Assembly (NCBI RefSeq): GCF_000376565.1
Contig: NZ_BARG01000093.1
Span: 25,905 to 89,904, forward strand
Length of the DNA stretch: 64,000 nucleotides
Direction: 5' to 3'
From: Streptomyces hokutonensis
Lineage (GTDB): Bacteria; Actinomycetota; Actinomycetes; Streptomycetales; Streptomycetaceae
Part shown: positions 33,335 to 42,505 of the stretch, piece after piece
Numbering within the stretch: the stretch's first letter is position 1
Layout: each line of letters starts with the position of its first letter
The notes under the pieces: model-generated
Databases searched by the model: none
Seen by the model: the letters and a program-made list of their open reading frames with translations, nothing else
Told to the model about the DNA's origin: nothing
Position numbers and translations under genes: made by a program

Positions 33335-34279
33335 TCAGCCGTCCGGCCGTTGCCCGCGGTACTGCGCCGGGGTCATGCCGTAGGCCTTGCGGAAGGCCTG
33401 GCTGAAGTGGGTGGCGCTGACGAACCCCCACCGGGCGGCCACGGCGGCGATGGTCCGGTCGGCCGCCGATGGGCGGGCGAGTTCGGCTCTGCACGACTCG
33501 AGTCGGCGCCGGCGTATCCAGCCGCCGACCGTGGTGTCGTGCTCGTGGAAGAGCTTGTGCAGATAGCGCAGGGAGACACCATGTGCGTCGGCGAGGGCTT
33601 GGGGGGAGAGTTCGGGCTCACCGAGGCGGGTCTCGATGGTGGCCTTGACCCGGTCGAACAGCGTGGCCTCCTGCGCACCGGGCGGTTCCGTGGTGGTCAG
33701 CCGGTCCGCGGCCAAGGTGGCGAGGAGGTCGGCGACGGCGCGGGCGAGTTCCTCGCGGGCGGCCGGTGCGACCGCGCCGATCTCCTGCGCCAGTCCGGAC
33801 AGGAGCGGGAGCAGGAACGCGGCCGGCCCCTCGGGCGCGTTGCCGATGACCTTCGCGGTGACCCGGCGTATCTCCGCCTCGCCCAGCCTCAGCAACGGGC
33901 GCGGAACCATCAGGACCCGCGCTCGCTGATGCTCCGGCAGGACGAGACTGAAGGGCCGGCTCGCGTCGTAGAAGGCCAGGACTCCGGGGTACAGGTCTGC
34001 CGAGCGGCCGTCCTGCAACAGCCGGGCCCGGCCGTCGAGTTGCAGCCGGGCGAACACGTGGTCGTGGCCGTCGGCCGCGGCGTCCCGAGGCGTCCGGACG
34101 ACCCGCACGGCGTCGGACTCCTCGGTCGCGACCTGGAGCGTGCCCAGTCGCAGCACCTGGAGGGAGCCCCGCCAGGACTCCGGGTCCGAACGAGCGACCA
34201 GGCCGAGACCGCCGTAGACCGTCGACAGAGCCCGCTTCCACGACCACAGCCCGTCCACGGTGGTCAAGTTGCCCGGCAC
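33335..34279 (-). CDS. AraC family transcriptional regulator
   Basis: A 314-residue regulator. The N-terminal domain (about 1-190) is an AraC-binding-like beta domain. The C-terminal HTH pair is present (LSPQALADAHGVSLRYLHKL and AAVAARWGFVSATHFSQAFR, with YGMTPAQYR). It resembles the paralogue at 34264-35286 in both halves. The start overlaps the end of that gene by 16 bp, suggesting a tandem duplication and coupled translation. Esterase control is a likely role. Confidence 0.9.
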   Translation of the reverse strand: MPGNLTTVDGLWSWKRALSTVYGGLGLVARSDPESWRGSLQVLRLGTLQVATEESDAVRVVRTPRDAAADGHDHVFARLQLDGRARLLQDGRSADLYPGVLAFYDASRPFSLVLPEHQRARVLMVPRPLLRLGEAEIRRVTAKVIGNAPEGPAAFLLPLLSGLAQEIGAVAPAAREELARAVADLLATLAADRLTTTEPPGAQEATLFDRVKATIETRLGEPELSPQALADAHGVSLRYLHKLFHEHDTTVGGWIRRRRLESCRAELARPSAADRTIAAVAARWGFVSATHFSQAFRKAYGMTPAQYRGQRPDG

Positions 34280-35286
34280 CAGTCCTCCTCAGCGAAGCGC
34301 CGGGCCCGCTCGTCCCGCAGCCAGTCGGTGGGGGAGACGCCGTACTCCCGGCGGAAAGCCCGTGCGAAGTGAGCGGTGCCGCTGAACCCCCAGCGCCGGG
34401 CGACGCTGCCCATGCTCGCGGCGCCGGTCAGTTCCCTGCGGCACTCCTGGAGCCGGAGCCGACGAATCCAGCGGCCGACGGTCGTGCCCTCCTGCTCGAA
34501 CAGCCGGTGCAGATATCGCGCCGAGATGCCGTGGGCCCGGGCGATGACGGCGGGTGTGAGGCCAGGCTCCGCCAGGTGCCAGCGGATGAACCTCTGGACG
34601 CGCAGCAGGAGCACCCGGTCGGCGCCGGGCAGTTCGGCCGGTTCCTCGCCCAGTTGTTGCGCCGCGGTCGCGGCCAGCAGGCCCACGGCGCTTTCGGCCA
34701 GCCGCTCGGCGACCGGTCCGGAGTAGGACTCGGAGGTGTCCGCGAGACGCGACATGAACGGTGAGAGCAGGGCGGCGAGCCCGCCCACCGGACGCAGGGC
34801 CCGCGCCGTGATCCGTCCCAGGGCCGCCTCCGGCTGGCCGAGGAGACACCGCGGCACGGCGAAGATCTTCAGCTGGAACCGCTGCGGAAACCGCGTGCGG
34901 AACGGACGGACGGTCTCGAAGAACGCGAGGTCACCGGGACGGAGTTCCGTGTAACGGCCGTCCTGTTCGACCTGAGCGGTGCCGCTGCTCTGCACGGCGA
35001 CGAGCACCTGACCGCCGTCGCCGCGGGCGACGAAGTGCGGGGCCCGGTGGACCTCTCCCGGATCGCAGTCGACCGTGGTGATCTGGAGTTCGCCCAGTCG
35101 GTCCGTACGCATCGTGGCGTCGTACGTCCCGCTCTCCGTGGCGATGTCCATCCCCACCAACGTGGCGAGCACGGCGTCGTGCCAGAACTCCAGACTTTCG
35201 CCGGCCGGTACGGAACTCGTGGAGAGCACCTGGCCGCGTCGCCTCGTCGTGGGGTCGTTCCCTGTGAAGGAATCGTAGAAGGCTGA
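34264..35286 (-). CDS. AraC family transcriptional regulator
   Basis: A 340-residue regulator with the AraC-binding-like N-terminal domain typical of FeaR/OxiB-type proteins (VPAGESLEFWHDAVLATLVG). The C-terminal double HTH is LTPAVIARAHGISARYLHRL and SVARRWGFSGTAHFARAFRR with YGVSPTDWL. The ATG at 35286 was chosen. It lies 38 bp downstream of the Cys-variant esterase and upstream of its AraC paralogue. It probably regulates the flanking esterase genes. Confidence 0.9.
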   Translation of the reverse strand, partial: SAFYDSFTGNDPTTRRRGQVLSTSSVPAGESLEFWHDAVLATLVGMDIATESGTYDATMRTDRLGELQITTVDCDPGEVHRAPHFVARGDGGQVLVAVQSSGTAQVEQDGRYTELRPGDLAFFETVRPFRTRFPQRFQLKIFAVPRCLLGQPEAALGRITARALRPVGGLAALLSPFMSRLADTSESYSGPVAERLAESAVGLLAATAAQQLGEEPAELPGADRVLLLRVQRFIRWHLAEPGLTPAVIARAHGISARYLHRLFEQEGTTVGRWIRRLRLQECRRELTGAASMGSVARRWGFSGTAHFARAFRREYGVSPTDWLRDERARRFAEEDWCRAT

Positions 35287-35324
35287 CATACCCGTCAGCC
35301 TGCCTTCGGCCGGGGGCGGACGCA

Positions 35325-36314
35325 TCAGTCGGTCGACTGGTCCTCGCCACGCAGCAGTTCGCGCAGAAAGGCGACGCCCTGCCGCACGGCCGCGCGCGTC
35401 GGCGGACTGTCACGCAGTGCGGCCAGCGAGACGAAGTCGTGGACCGTGCCCAGGAACCGGGTCGAGGTCACCTCGACCCCGGCCAGGCGCAGCCGGTCCG
35501 CATACTGCTCACCCTCGTCCCGCGTCACATCGGCCTCCGCCGTGATCAGCAGGGCCGGCGGCAACCCCGCCAGCTCGGCCGGGCCGGCGCGCGACGGGGA
35601 AGCGGTCGGCCGGGCCAGGTCCCGGGGATCGTCGCTGTACTGCCGCCAGTACCCGCGCAGGGCCTCCCGGGTGAGCAGATAGCCCTCGGCGAACTGCCGT
35701 TGGGAGGCGCTGGCGCAGTGTGCGTCGGTGATCGGGTAGTACAGCAGCTGGGCACTGATCCGCGGGCCGCCGCGCGACTTCACCAGCATGGTGAGCGCGA
35801 TGGCCAGGGTGGCGCCCGCGCAGTCCCCGGCCACCGCCAGCCGGTCGGCGTCCAGCTGCAGTTCGGCCGCGTGGCGGACCGCCCACTCCATGAGGGCGTA
35901 GCACTCCTCGACGGCCACGGGGTAGCGGGCCTCGGGGGCGCGGCTGTACTCGGGTACCACGGCGGCCACTCCCGCGCCGAGTACGAACTCGCTGATGAGC
36001 CGGGCGTGGGTCTGCGCGTCTCCCAGCATCCACCGGCCGCCGTGGACGTAGAAGAGGACGGGAAGCGGCCCCCGTACTCCGCGCGGTCGGAAGATCCAGA
36101 AGCCCACCAGGCCTGACGGTCCCACGGGCGCCGCGTGGAAGGAGGCGTCCACCGCGAAGTCCTCCACCCGGTGGACCTGGGACTCCGTCAGAGCCTGTCG
36201 GCCGGCGGCCGGCGACAACTCGTGCAGAAAGGGCGGTGCCGAGGACGCCTCGACCAGGCGCTGCACCAGCGGATCGAGCGTCAGGAAGGAGGGATGCCGT
36301 CCGTCCGGTTCCAT
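35325..36314 (-). CDS. HSL-type alpha/beta hydrolase with Cys at the nucleophile position
   Basis: A 329-residue paralogue of the esterase at 32144. The nucleophile elbow reads GDCAGA with Cys165 (codon 35820-35822) where the family has GDSAGG. The oxyanion motif is HGGRW (residues 91-95) instead of HGGGW. The Asp (LLITAEADVTRDEGE) and His (FLGTVHDFVSL) of the triad are kept. A Cys nucleophile usually weakens esterase activity, so it may be a thiol hydrolase, an acyltransferase or a binding protein. It is followed by two AraC genes. Confidence 0.87.
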   Translation of the reverse strand: MEPDGRHPSFLTLDPLVQRLVEASSAPPFLHELSPAAGRQALTESQVHRVEDFAVDASFHAAPVGPSGLVGFWIFRPRGVRGPLPVLFYVHGGRWMLGDAQTHARLISEFVLGAGVAAVVPEYSRAPEARYPVAVEECYALMEWAVRHAAELQLDADRLAVAGDCAGATLAIALTMLVKSRGGPRISAQLLYYPITDAHCASASQRQFAEGYLLTREALRGYWRQYSDDPRDLARPTASPSRAGPAELAGLPPALLITAEADVTRDEGEQYADRLRLAGVEVTSTRFLGTVHDFVSLAALRDSPPTRAAVRQGVAFLRELLRGEDQSTD

Positions 36315-36335
36315 GCGATGGCCGCCTCTCGCCCG

Positions 36336-38942
36336 TCACTTCTCGCACACGAGGAGATCGCGCAGTTGGTGGCGGCTGCTGATGCCGAGTTTGGGATAGA
36401 CGTTGTAGAGGTGCGAACCCACGGTACGCGGCGAGAGGAACAGCTGTTCTCCGATCTCGCGGTTGGACAGGCCGTCCGCGGCCAGCCGTACGATCTGCCG
36501 TTGCTGGGCGGTCAGTTCGACCAGTGGATCCGTCGATGCGGGAGCCTCGGCCACCCCGCTCGCGCGCAGCTCGCCGCGGGCCGACTCGGCGAGGTGCCGG
36601 GTGCCGAGCCGGGTGGCCGCTTCCAGTACGACGGTCAGCTGGGCGCGGGCTTCCAGCGGCCTCCTGCGTCGGCGCAGCCAGATCGCGTAGTCCAGGCGGG
36701 CTTGGGCCCGTTCCAGGGGCCAGCGGGCCGCCTCCGGATTGACCACGGCCAGCTGGAAGTGGTGCTCGGGGTCCGCGTCGGCGTCGACCAGTGCCGCCGC
36801 GTGGTGCATGAGCAGCGTCATCCGGGTCGTCGGCCGGGCGCCCTGGCTGCGCCGGACCCGTGCCAGGACGTGCGCCGCTTCCCGTTGCCGGCCCGTGCGA
36901 TGGGCGGCGGCGGCAAGTTCGGCGATGCAGCGGGGCGAGAGGAAGGGGTCGAGGGGATCGCCGGCGTCGGTGAACAGCGTCCGCAGGTGCCGGAAGGAGC
37001 CCTCCCCGTCCCCGAGGACCATGGCCGTCAGACCGCAGGCCCGCAGCATCCGGGCATGCGTGGCGCGGTTCTCGTGGAGGCTGACGGAGCGCCAGTTCGG
37101 GCCGGTGAACCGGGTGCCCGGCACACTGTCGCCGCGCAGCGCGCGCAGGGTCGTACCCAGGGCTTCGAGGTCCATCTCGACGCGGGTCCACCGGTGGACG
37201 GCTGCGTACGAGAGTCCCTCCTCGATCAGGGACTCGGCCTCGGCCCAGCGTCCGAGACCGAGGAGCGTCTCCACCTCGGCCGCGAGGGTCCAGGCGAGCG
37301 GGCCCAGCGCACCTTGCGCGCGCAGGCGCTCGCCCGCCTGCCGGAACTGCTCCGCGCACAGGTCCGACTCGTCGGTGTGGCGGGCGAGCGAGGCGGCCGT
37401 GAGCAGCCTGGCCGGCCGGCCCAGACCGGGCGTGGTCGAGGCGAGCGCCGTCAGAGAGGCGAGGACGTCGGTGTGCTGCCCGCCGTCCTCGGGCACCCGG
37501 CCGAGGAAGGATCCCAACTGCGCCCAGTGTTCCGGGAGTCCGGACTGGCGGGCGATGCCCGTCGCCACGGCCGCCAGGGCGAAGGCCGTCGTGCCGTCGC
37601 TGTCCGGCGTCTGCCGCGCCACCTCCAGCAGGAGGTCGAACGCCTCTCGCTGAAACGTCAGCAACGACAGTGCCTCAGCCATGGCGCAGGCCGCGACACT
37701 CACCATCTCCGGGTCCCGGTTCGCCTGGCCCTGTGCCGTGTACAGCTCGCGCACCCATGCCGGGTCTCCGACGTCGCTCGCGGCGGTTAGCGCCGCGGTG
37801 AGACGGCGGGCGCGGTCGTGGTCGAGGGGGCTGAGGAGCGCGGCCCGCTCCAGTGCGCGGGCCGCGGTGAAGCGGTCACCCCGGACGGAAGCGGCTTCCA
37901 GGGCCGCGGCGACGGACTCGTCCGGACCGACGGTGGCCGCGGCCAGGTGCGACGGGCCGTGGGCGGACACGGCGGCCAGATCCCGGTGGGCCCGTCGGCG
38001 CAGTTGCGCGGGCTGCCGGTGGTAGGTCGCCGTACGCGTCAGCGGGTTGCAGAAGTCCAGTCTTCCCTCGGCGATGGTGATCAGCCCCGCCGCCTCCGCG
38101 GGAGCCCACACCCTCAGGTCGTCGCAGCCCAACGCGGCCATGACCGTGCCGAGTTGCTCCTTCGGCAGGGCTGCCGCCGCGTACAGCAGGGCGCGCCGTG
38201 TTTCTTCCGGCAGCGCGTCCAGCCGCGCCGCGAACGTCTGCTGGATGACCCGGGTCCGCTCCCCGGCACGGCTGAGCTCGATGATGGCCAGCGGATTGCC
38301 CTCCGCCTGCCGGAGCAGCTCCAGCCTGGCCCGTCCGGTGGGCGCACCGGGCTGTGCGTCCAGCAGCCGGGCCGCCGCCCGCGGGGACAGGGGACCGAGG
38401 GACAGTACGGCTAGGTCCGAGGGGACGTCTGGAGGGGCAGCCTGGCCGTGTGCCGAGAACAGCACGGTGACGGACGTGTCGGTGAGTCGTCGTGCCACGA
38501 AGGACAGCACGGTCAGGGAGGCGCGGTCGCAGTCCTGGAGGTCGTCGACGGTCAGCAGGAGGGGACCGGTCCGCGCGAGGCGGGTCAGCAGGGTCAGGAC
38601 CGCGGTGGGCAGGACCATTCCGTCCGGCGGCACGTCGTCCGGCGTCGGTGCGAACAGGGCGCGCAGCGCACGCTGTTGGGGGGCCGGCAGGACGTCGAGC
38701 TCGTCCCGCACGGGCAGGAGAAGCTGGTGCAGACAGGCGTAGGGCTGCCGCGTCTCCGAGGCGCAGGCACGCGCCGACAGGACACGGGTCCCGCGCTCCT
38801 GGGCCTGCTTGCGGGCGATTCGGAGCAGCCGGGTCTTGCCGGTGCCGGTGTCACCCAGCACCAGCAGGGACCGCGGCCCGTCCACGTCCCGCAGGATTTG
38901 GTCGACGTCCGCTTCCCCACCCACCGCTGTACTCCCGATCAC
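36336..38942 (-). CDS. LuxR family regulator of the LAL type
   Basis: An 868-residue large ATP-binding LuxR regulator. An N-terminal AAA-type ATPase has Walker A (LVLGDTGTGKTRLLRI) and a Walker B-like LLLTVDDLQDCD. The middle is a long helical TPR-like region. The C terminus is a LuxR helix-turn-helix (LVELTAQQRQIVRLAADGLS, NREIGEQLFLSPRTVGSHL). LAL proteins activate carbohydrate or secondary-metabolite genes with ATP as a cofactor. It is divergent from a second LAL gene across a 68-bp gap. The first residue is uncertain. Confidence 0.93.
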   Translation of the reverse strand: MIGSTAVGGEADVDQILRDVDGPRSLLVLGDTGTGKTRLLRIARKQAQERGTRVLSARACASETRQPYACLHQLLLPVRDELDVLPAPQQRALRALFAPTPDDVPPDGMVLPTAVLTLLTRLARTGPLLLTVDDLQDCDRASLTVLSFVARRLTDTSVTVLFSAHGQAAPPDVPSDLAVLSLGPLSPRAAARLLDAQPGAPTGRARLELLRQAEGNPLAIIELSRAGERTRVIQQTFAARLDALPEETRRALLYAAAALPKEQLGTVMAALGCDDLRVWAPAEAAGLITIAEGRLDFCNPLTRTATYHRQPAQLRRRAHRDLAAVSAHGPSHLAAATVGPDESVAAALEAASVRGDRFTAARALERAALLSPLDHDRARRLTAALTAASDVGDPAWVRELYTAQGQANRDPEMVSVAACAMAEALSLLTFQREAFDLLLEVARQTPDSDGTTAFALAAVATGIARQSGLPEHWAQLGSFLGRVPEDGGQHTDVLASLTALASTTPGLGRPARLLTAASLARHTDESDLCAEQFRQAGERLRAQGALGPLAWTLAAEVETLLGLGRWAEAESLIEEGLSYAAVHRWTRVEMDLEALGTTLRALRGDSVPGTRFTGPNWRSVSLHENRATHARMLRACGLTAMVLGDGEGSFRHLRTLFTDAGDPLDPFLSPRCIAELAAAAHRTGRQREAAHVLARVRRSQGARPTTRMTLLMHHAAALVDADADPEHHFQLAVVNPEAARWPLERAQARLDYAIWLRRRRRPLEARAQLTVVLEAATRLGTRHLAESARGELRASGVAEAPASTDPLVELTAQQRQIVRLAADGLSNREIGEQLFLSPRTVGSHLYNVYPKLGISSRHQLRDLLVCEK

Positions 38943-39010
38943 TGTGCTCCGCCCGGAGACCGGATGCTGTCAGGGGTGCGACGAGCAGCGCTTCTGTCAT
39001 ATGACCAGTC

Positions 39011-41839
39011 ATGCACGGGGGCCTGGCAGGATGGGACGTGAGCGGTGGGGAGATGCGGAGCTTGAGGGACGTCGGTGACTTCGGTGCCGGGCAGGAACAC
39101 GGGCCGGCGATCCTCGGCAGGGATCGCGAGATGTCACGGATCACGCGGCTGGTCGACGCGGTGGACGGCGACGGCCCCAAGGTGCTGGTGCTGACCGGTG
39201 GGCCGGGGGCGGGGAAGAGCACGCTGGTCGACCGGGCCGCCACGCAGGCCGCCGACCGCGGCCGACGCGTGCTGCGGGTGCGGGGCTGCGAAGGGGAGCA
39301 GGACCTCGGCTTCGCCGGGGTGCATCAGCTGTTGCGTCCTGTGATCGGCGGCGTCGACCGGCTTCCCGCGCGTCAGCGCGACGCCCTGCGCCACGCGTTC
39401 GGCATGGATCGGGCCGACGGATCACCGTCCCCCGAACCGCTGTTGATCAGAACCGCGGTGCTGACGCTGGTCTCGGACACGGCGGCCGAGCGTCCGCTGC
39501 TGATCGTCGTCGACGACGCCCAGTGGCTGGACGTCGGCTCGCTGGACGTGCTCGCCTTCGTCGCGCGACGGCTCGACGAGGAACCCGCCGCCCTGCTGCT
39601 CGCGGCCCGCGACGAAGCGGTGCCGGTGCGCTTCGACCGTGACTTCCCGCATCTGACCGCCGGTCCGCTGGACCGGGCGGCGGCCGGGCTCCTGCTGGAC
39701 CGGCAGCCGCAGCCGCCGCGGGGCCGGGTCCGGGCACAGATCCTCGATCAGGCGGCCGGGAACCCGCTCGCCCTCATCGAACTCGCGCGGGCCTTCGCCA
39801 GGGACCCGCGCGGCAGTGACCTCGGCCCGTTCGGTTCGCTGCCGCTCACCGCCCGCCTTGAACGTCTGTTTGCCGCCGACCTGCCCACGCTGCCCTCCGC
39901 GACCCGACGAGCGCTGCTCCTGGTGGCGGCCGCGGGCACCGAACAGCTCTCGGACGTACCGGATGCGGGCGGACCCGAAGTCTGGGAACCCGCCGAGCAG
40001 GCGGGGCTGGTGCGCGTCGACGGCGGCCGGGCAAGGTTCCGCCACCCCTTGGTCCGCTCCGCCGTGCACCAGGCCGCCTCCTTCGCCGAACGCCGCGAGG
40101 CCCACCTCACCCTCGCCGCCGCCCTCGCGCACGAACCCGACCGCCGTGCCTGGCACCTCGCCGGCGCCGCGCTCGGCCCGGAGGAAGACGTCGCCCGTGC
40201 CCTGGCCGAGAGCGCGGAACGCCTCCAGCACCGAGGTGGCCACGCGGCTGCGGCGACCGCCCTCGAACGCGCAGCCGAACTCACCCCCGATCCGCAGGAA
40301 CGCGCCCGCCGCCTGCTCGCCGCGGCCACCTCCGCCATGTACGCGGGGCACCCGCAGTGGGTGGGGGAGATCGCGGGCCGCGTCGACGGCCTCACGGACG
40401 ACCCCCAGCTCCTCGCCGAGGCCTCCCTGCGGGCCGGCTGGTCCCTGGCTGTCACCCTGCGGCACGACGACTCGCTGGCCTTCCTGCTCCCCGTCGCCGA
40501 ATCCATGGCCGCCCCCGCACCGGCCCTGGCCCTGAGTGCCCTGGGTACCGCGGCGACCCCGGCGTACAACTCGGGTGACCCCCGCTACCGGCACGACATC
40601 CAGCGGATCAACGGCCTCATCCCGCGGCAGCCGGACGAGACCGACCGCGTCTGGCCGCAGGCGGCCGGCCGGCCGTTCACGGACCGGCAGCAGACCCTGA
40701 AGGTCCTGCATCACGCCGTGGACACCCTGCCGGACGGCTCCCTGACCGGCCTCGTCTCACTGGGCGGCGCGGCCTGGATCCTGGACGAGACCGACGAGGC
40801 CGTACGCCTGCTCGACCAGGCCATGGACCAACTGCGCCGGACCGCCACGGCCGGGGCCAACTGCACCGTCGCGCAGGCCCTGGCCCTGGCGCACTTCGAG
40901 AGCGGAGCCTGGAGCGCGGCGCAGGCCGCCGCCGAGGAGGCCCTCTGGACGGCGACGGAGGCGGGCGCGGACAACGTCATGGTGGGATCGCCGCTCCTCC
41001 AGGCCACCCTGCGCGCCTGTCGCGGGGACCACGCGGGCGCGCGGGCGCAGGTGGACGACGCAGTCCGCGGCCGGGACCTGCGCAAGTCCCGCAGCCTGTA
41101 CGTGCGTCACCGTCACGCGCTCGCCCTGGCGGCCCTGGCGGAGGGCGACCACGAGACGGCGTACGGCCAACTCCGCCGCGCCTTCACCCGGGACGACCGC
41201 CCGGCACCGGTCCACTACCACGCGTCCCTCTACTGCCTCGCCGATCTCGCGGCTGCGGCCGTCCGGGCCGGACGGGCGGACGACGCCCGCGCCGTGCTGC
41301 ACGCCGCCGAGCGGACCCTGGAGCACCATCGCTCCGTCCGTCTGGCCGCGATCGTGCACCGCGCCTCGGCGCTGCTGAGCGATTCCGACGACGCGGAGTC
41401 CCGTTTCCGTGCGGCGATCGGCGATCCGGCCGGCGCCCGCTGGCCCTTCGAACACGCCCTCGCCCACCTCGACTTCGCCGAGTGGCTACGGCGCCGCCGC
41501 CGCGCCGCCGAAGCACGCCCTCTCCTCGGCACGGCCCTCGACATCTTCGAACGACTGGACGCACGCCCCTGGGCCGAGCGCACCGCCGCGGAACTCCGCG
41601 CGGCGGGCGTCGCCGTGGCACCTCCCGCCGTTCACGATGTCCTCGCCGACCTGACGCCGCAGGAGTTGCAGATCGCCGAACTGGCAGCGGAAGGCCTGAC
41701 GAACCGGGACATCGGTACTCGGCTCTACCTCTCCCACCGCACCATCGGCTTCCACCTGCACAAGATCTTCCCCAAGCTCGGCATCACCGGCCGTGCCCAA
41801 CTGCGCGACGTCCTCGACCGCGTCCGGCGGCCGGAGTGA
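39011..41839 (+). CDS. LuxR family regulator of the LAL type
   Basis: A large ATP-binding LuxR regulator of up to 942 residues. Walker A is LVLTGGPGAGKSTLVDRA and Walker B LLIVVDDAQWLDVGSLDVLA. A long helical middle domain and the C-terminal HTH follow (LTPQELQIAELAAEGLTNRD, IGTRLYLSHRTIGFHLHKIF). Starts at 39011 (ATG), 39038 (GTG) or 39053 (ATG) are possible; only the first residues would change. It is divergent from the LAL gene at 36336, so each may influence the other's promoter. Confidence 0.92.
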   Translation: MHGGLAGWDVSGGEMRSLRDVGDFGAGQEHGPAILGRDREMSRITRLVDAVDGDGPKVLVLTGGPGAGKSTLVDRAATQAADRGRRVLRVRGCEGEQDLGFAGVHQLLRPVIGGVDRLPARQRDALRHAFGMDRADGSPSPEPLLIRTAVLTLVSDTAAERPLLIVVDDAQWLDVGSLDVLAFVARRLDEEPAALLLAARDEAVPVRFDRDFPHLTAGPLDRAAAGLLLDRQPQPPRGRVRAQILDQAAGNPLALIELARAFARDPRGSDLGPFGSLPLTARLERLFAADLPTLPSATRRALLLVAAAGTEQLSDVPDAGGPEVWEPAEQAGLVRVDGGRARFRHPLVRSAVHQAASFAERREAHLTLAAALAHEPDRRAWHLAGAALGPEEDVARALAESAERLQHRGGHAAAATALERAAELTPDPQERARRLLAAATSAMYAGHPQWVGEIAGRVDGLTDDPQLLAEASLRAGWSLAVTLRHDDSLAFLLPVAESMAAPAPALALSALGTAATPAYNSGDPRYRHDIQRINGLIPRQPDETDRVWPQAAGRPFTDRQQTLKVLHHAVDTLPDGSLTGLVSLGGAAWILDETDEAVRLLDQAMDQLRRTATAGANCTVAQALALAHFESGAWSAAQAAAEEALWTATEAGADNVMVGSPLLQATLRACRGDHAGARAQVDDAVRGRDLRKSRSLYVRHRHALALAALAEGDHETAYGQLRRAFTRDDRPAPVHYHASLYCLADLAAAAVRAGRADDARAVLHAAERTLEHHRSVRLAAIVHRASALLSDSDDAESRFRAAIGDPAGARWPFEHALAHLDFAEWLRRRRRAAEARPLLGTALDIFERLDARPWAERTAAELRAAGVAVAPPAVHDVLADLTPQELQIAELAAEGLTNRDIGTRLYLSHRTIGFHLHKIFPKLGITGRAQLRDVLDRVRRPE

Positions 41840-41979
41840 CGTCGGGCGCCGGACCCCTGAGGCCGGGAGTACCCGCGAGCGACAGCTGATCGCGTTCGGC
41901 CGCGCTGGGTTCGGCGCGGCCCATTCGGACCTGGGTGCCGCGCCGGCCTGCGAAGGGCGGAGGGCCGTACGGTCTCCAC

Positions 41980-42320
41980 GTACTACGACGCGGCCCACAG
42001 GGCGCCGGCGGCGGAACCGACGCTGGTCGTCGACGGTGGGGGTGGTGCTGAACACCTGTGTGCTCAACGAGGTCGCGCCCACTTACGCGCCACGGGCACC
42101 GTGCTGGTTTCCAACCGCGTACTCGGCGTGGACGTGCCCGGTGCCGGTGATGCCGTGCTTCGGCGCCCGGCCGAGCTGTACGGCACCGATACGGGCAGCT
42201 GGCAGCGGGTCGGTCTCCACACGGTGGAGGGGCTGTGCCCGCGATGCTGTCGCCCTGGCCGCTCAGCCGTACGACTCGTTCCGGACCGGGCGGGTACGTG
42301 TGCGGGGACCGCCGGGTGAC
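41980..42320 (+). pseudogene. Possible kelch/galactose-oxidase-like gene remnant
   Basis: In the 666-bp gap after the LAL gene, one plus-strand frame reads RATGTVLVSNRVLGVDVPG and LYGTDTGSWQRVGLHT. This resembles a kelch-type blade (ATGTVLV..., AELY..TGSW). It has no start codon with a ribosome site and decays into a low-quality frame that stops near 42319. The rest of 41840-42505 shows nothing recognisable. Confidence 0.25.
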
Positions 42321-42505
42321 AGGTTCGGTGCAGGGCGCACGGGCGTCGGCCGCCCGGGAAGTGCTGAACGATCAGGCGGGTGGCCCGGCCACGTCGGCAG
42401 GCGGTCGGCGGAAGGAGCAGGGAGTGTGAGGGGCGCATTCGAAGTGGACAGCACGGACACGCTGGTGACGGTGTCGTTCTTGCCGGTGCGACGGGGATGC
42501 GTGCG

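Noticed and set aside
35509..37359. 616-codon Arg/Pro-rich minus frame
   Set aside because: Shadow of the Cys-variant esterase and the LAL gene in another frame, with typical high-GC artefact composition.
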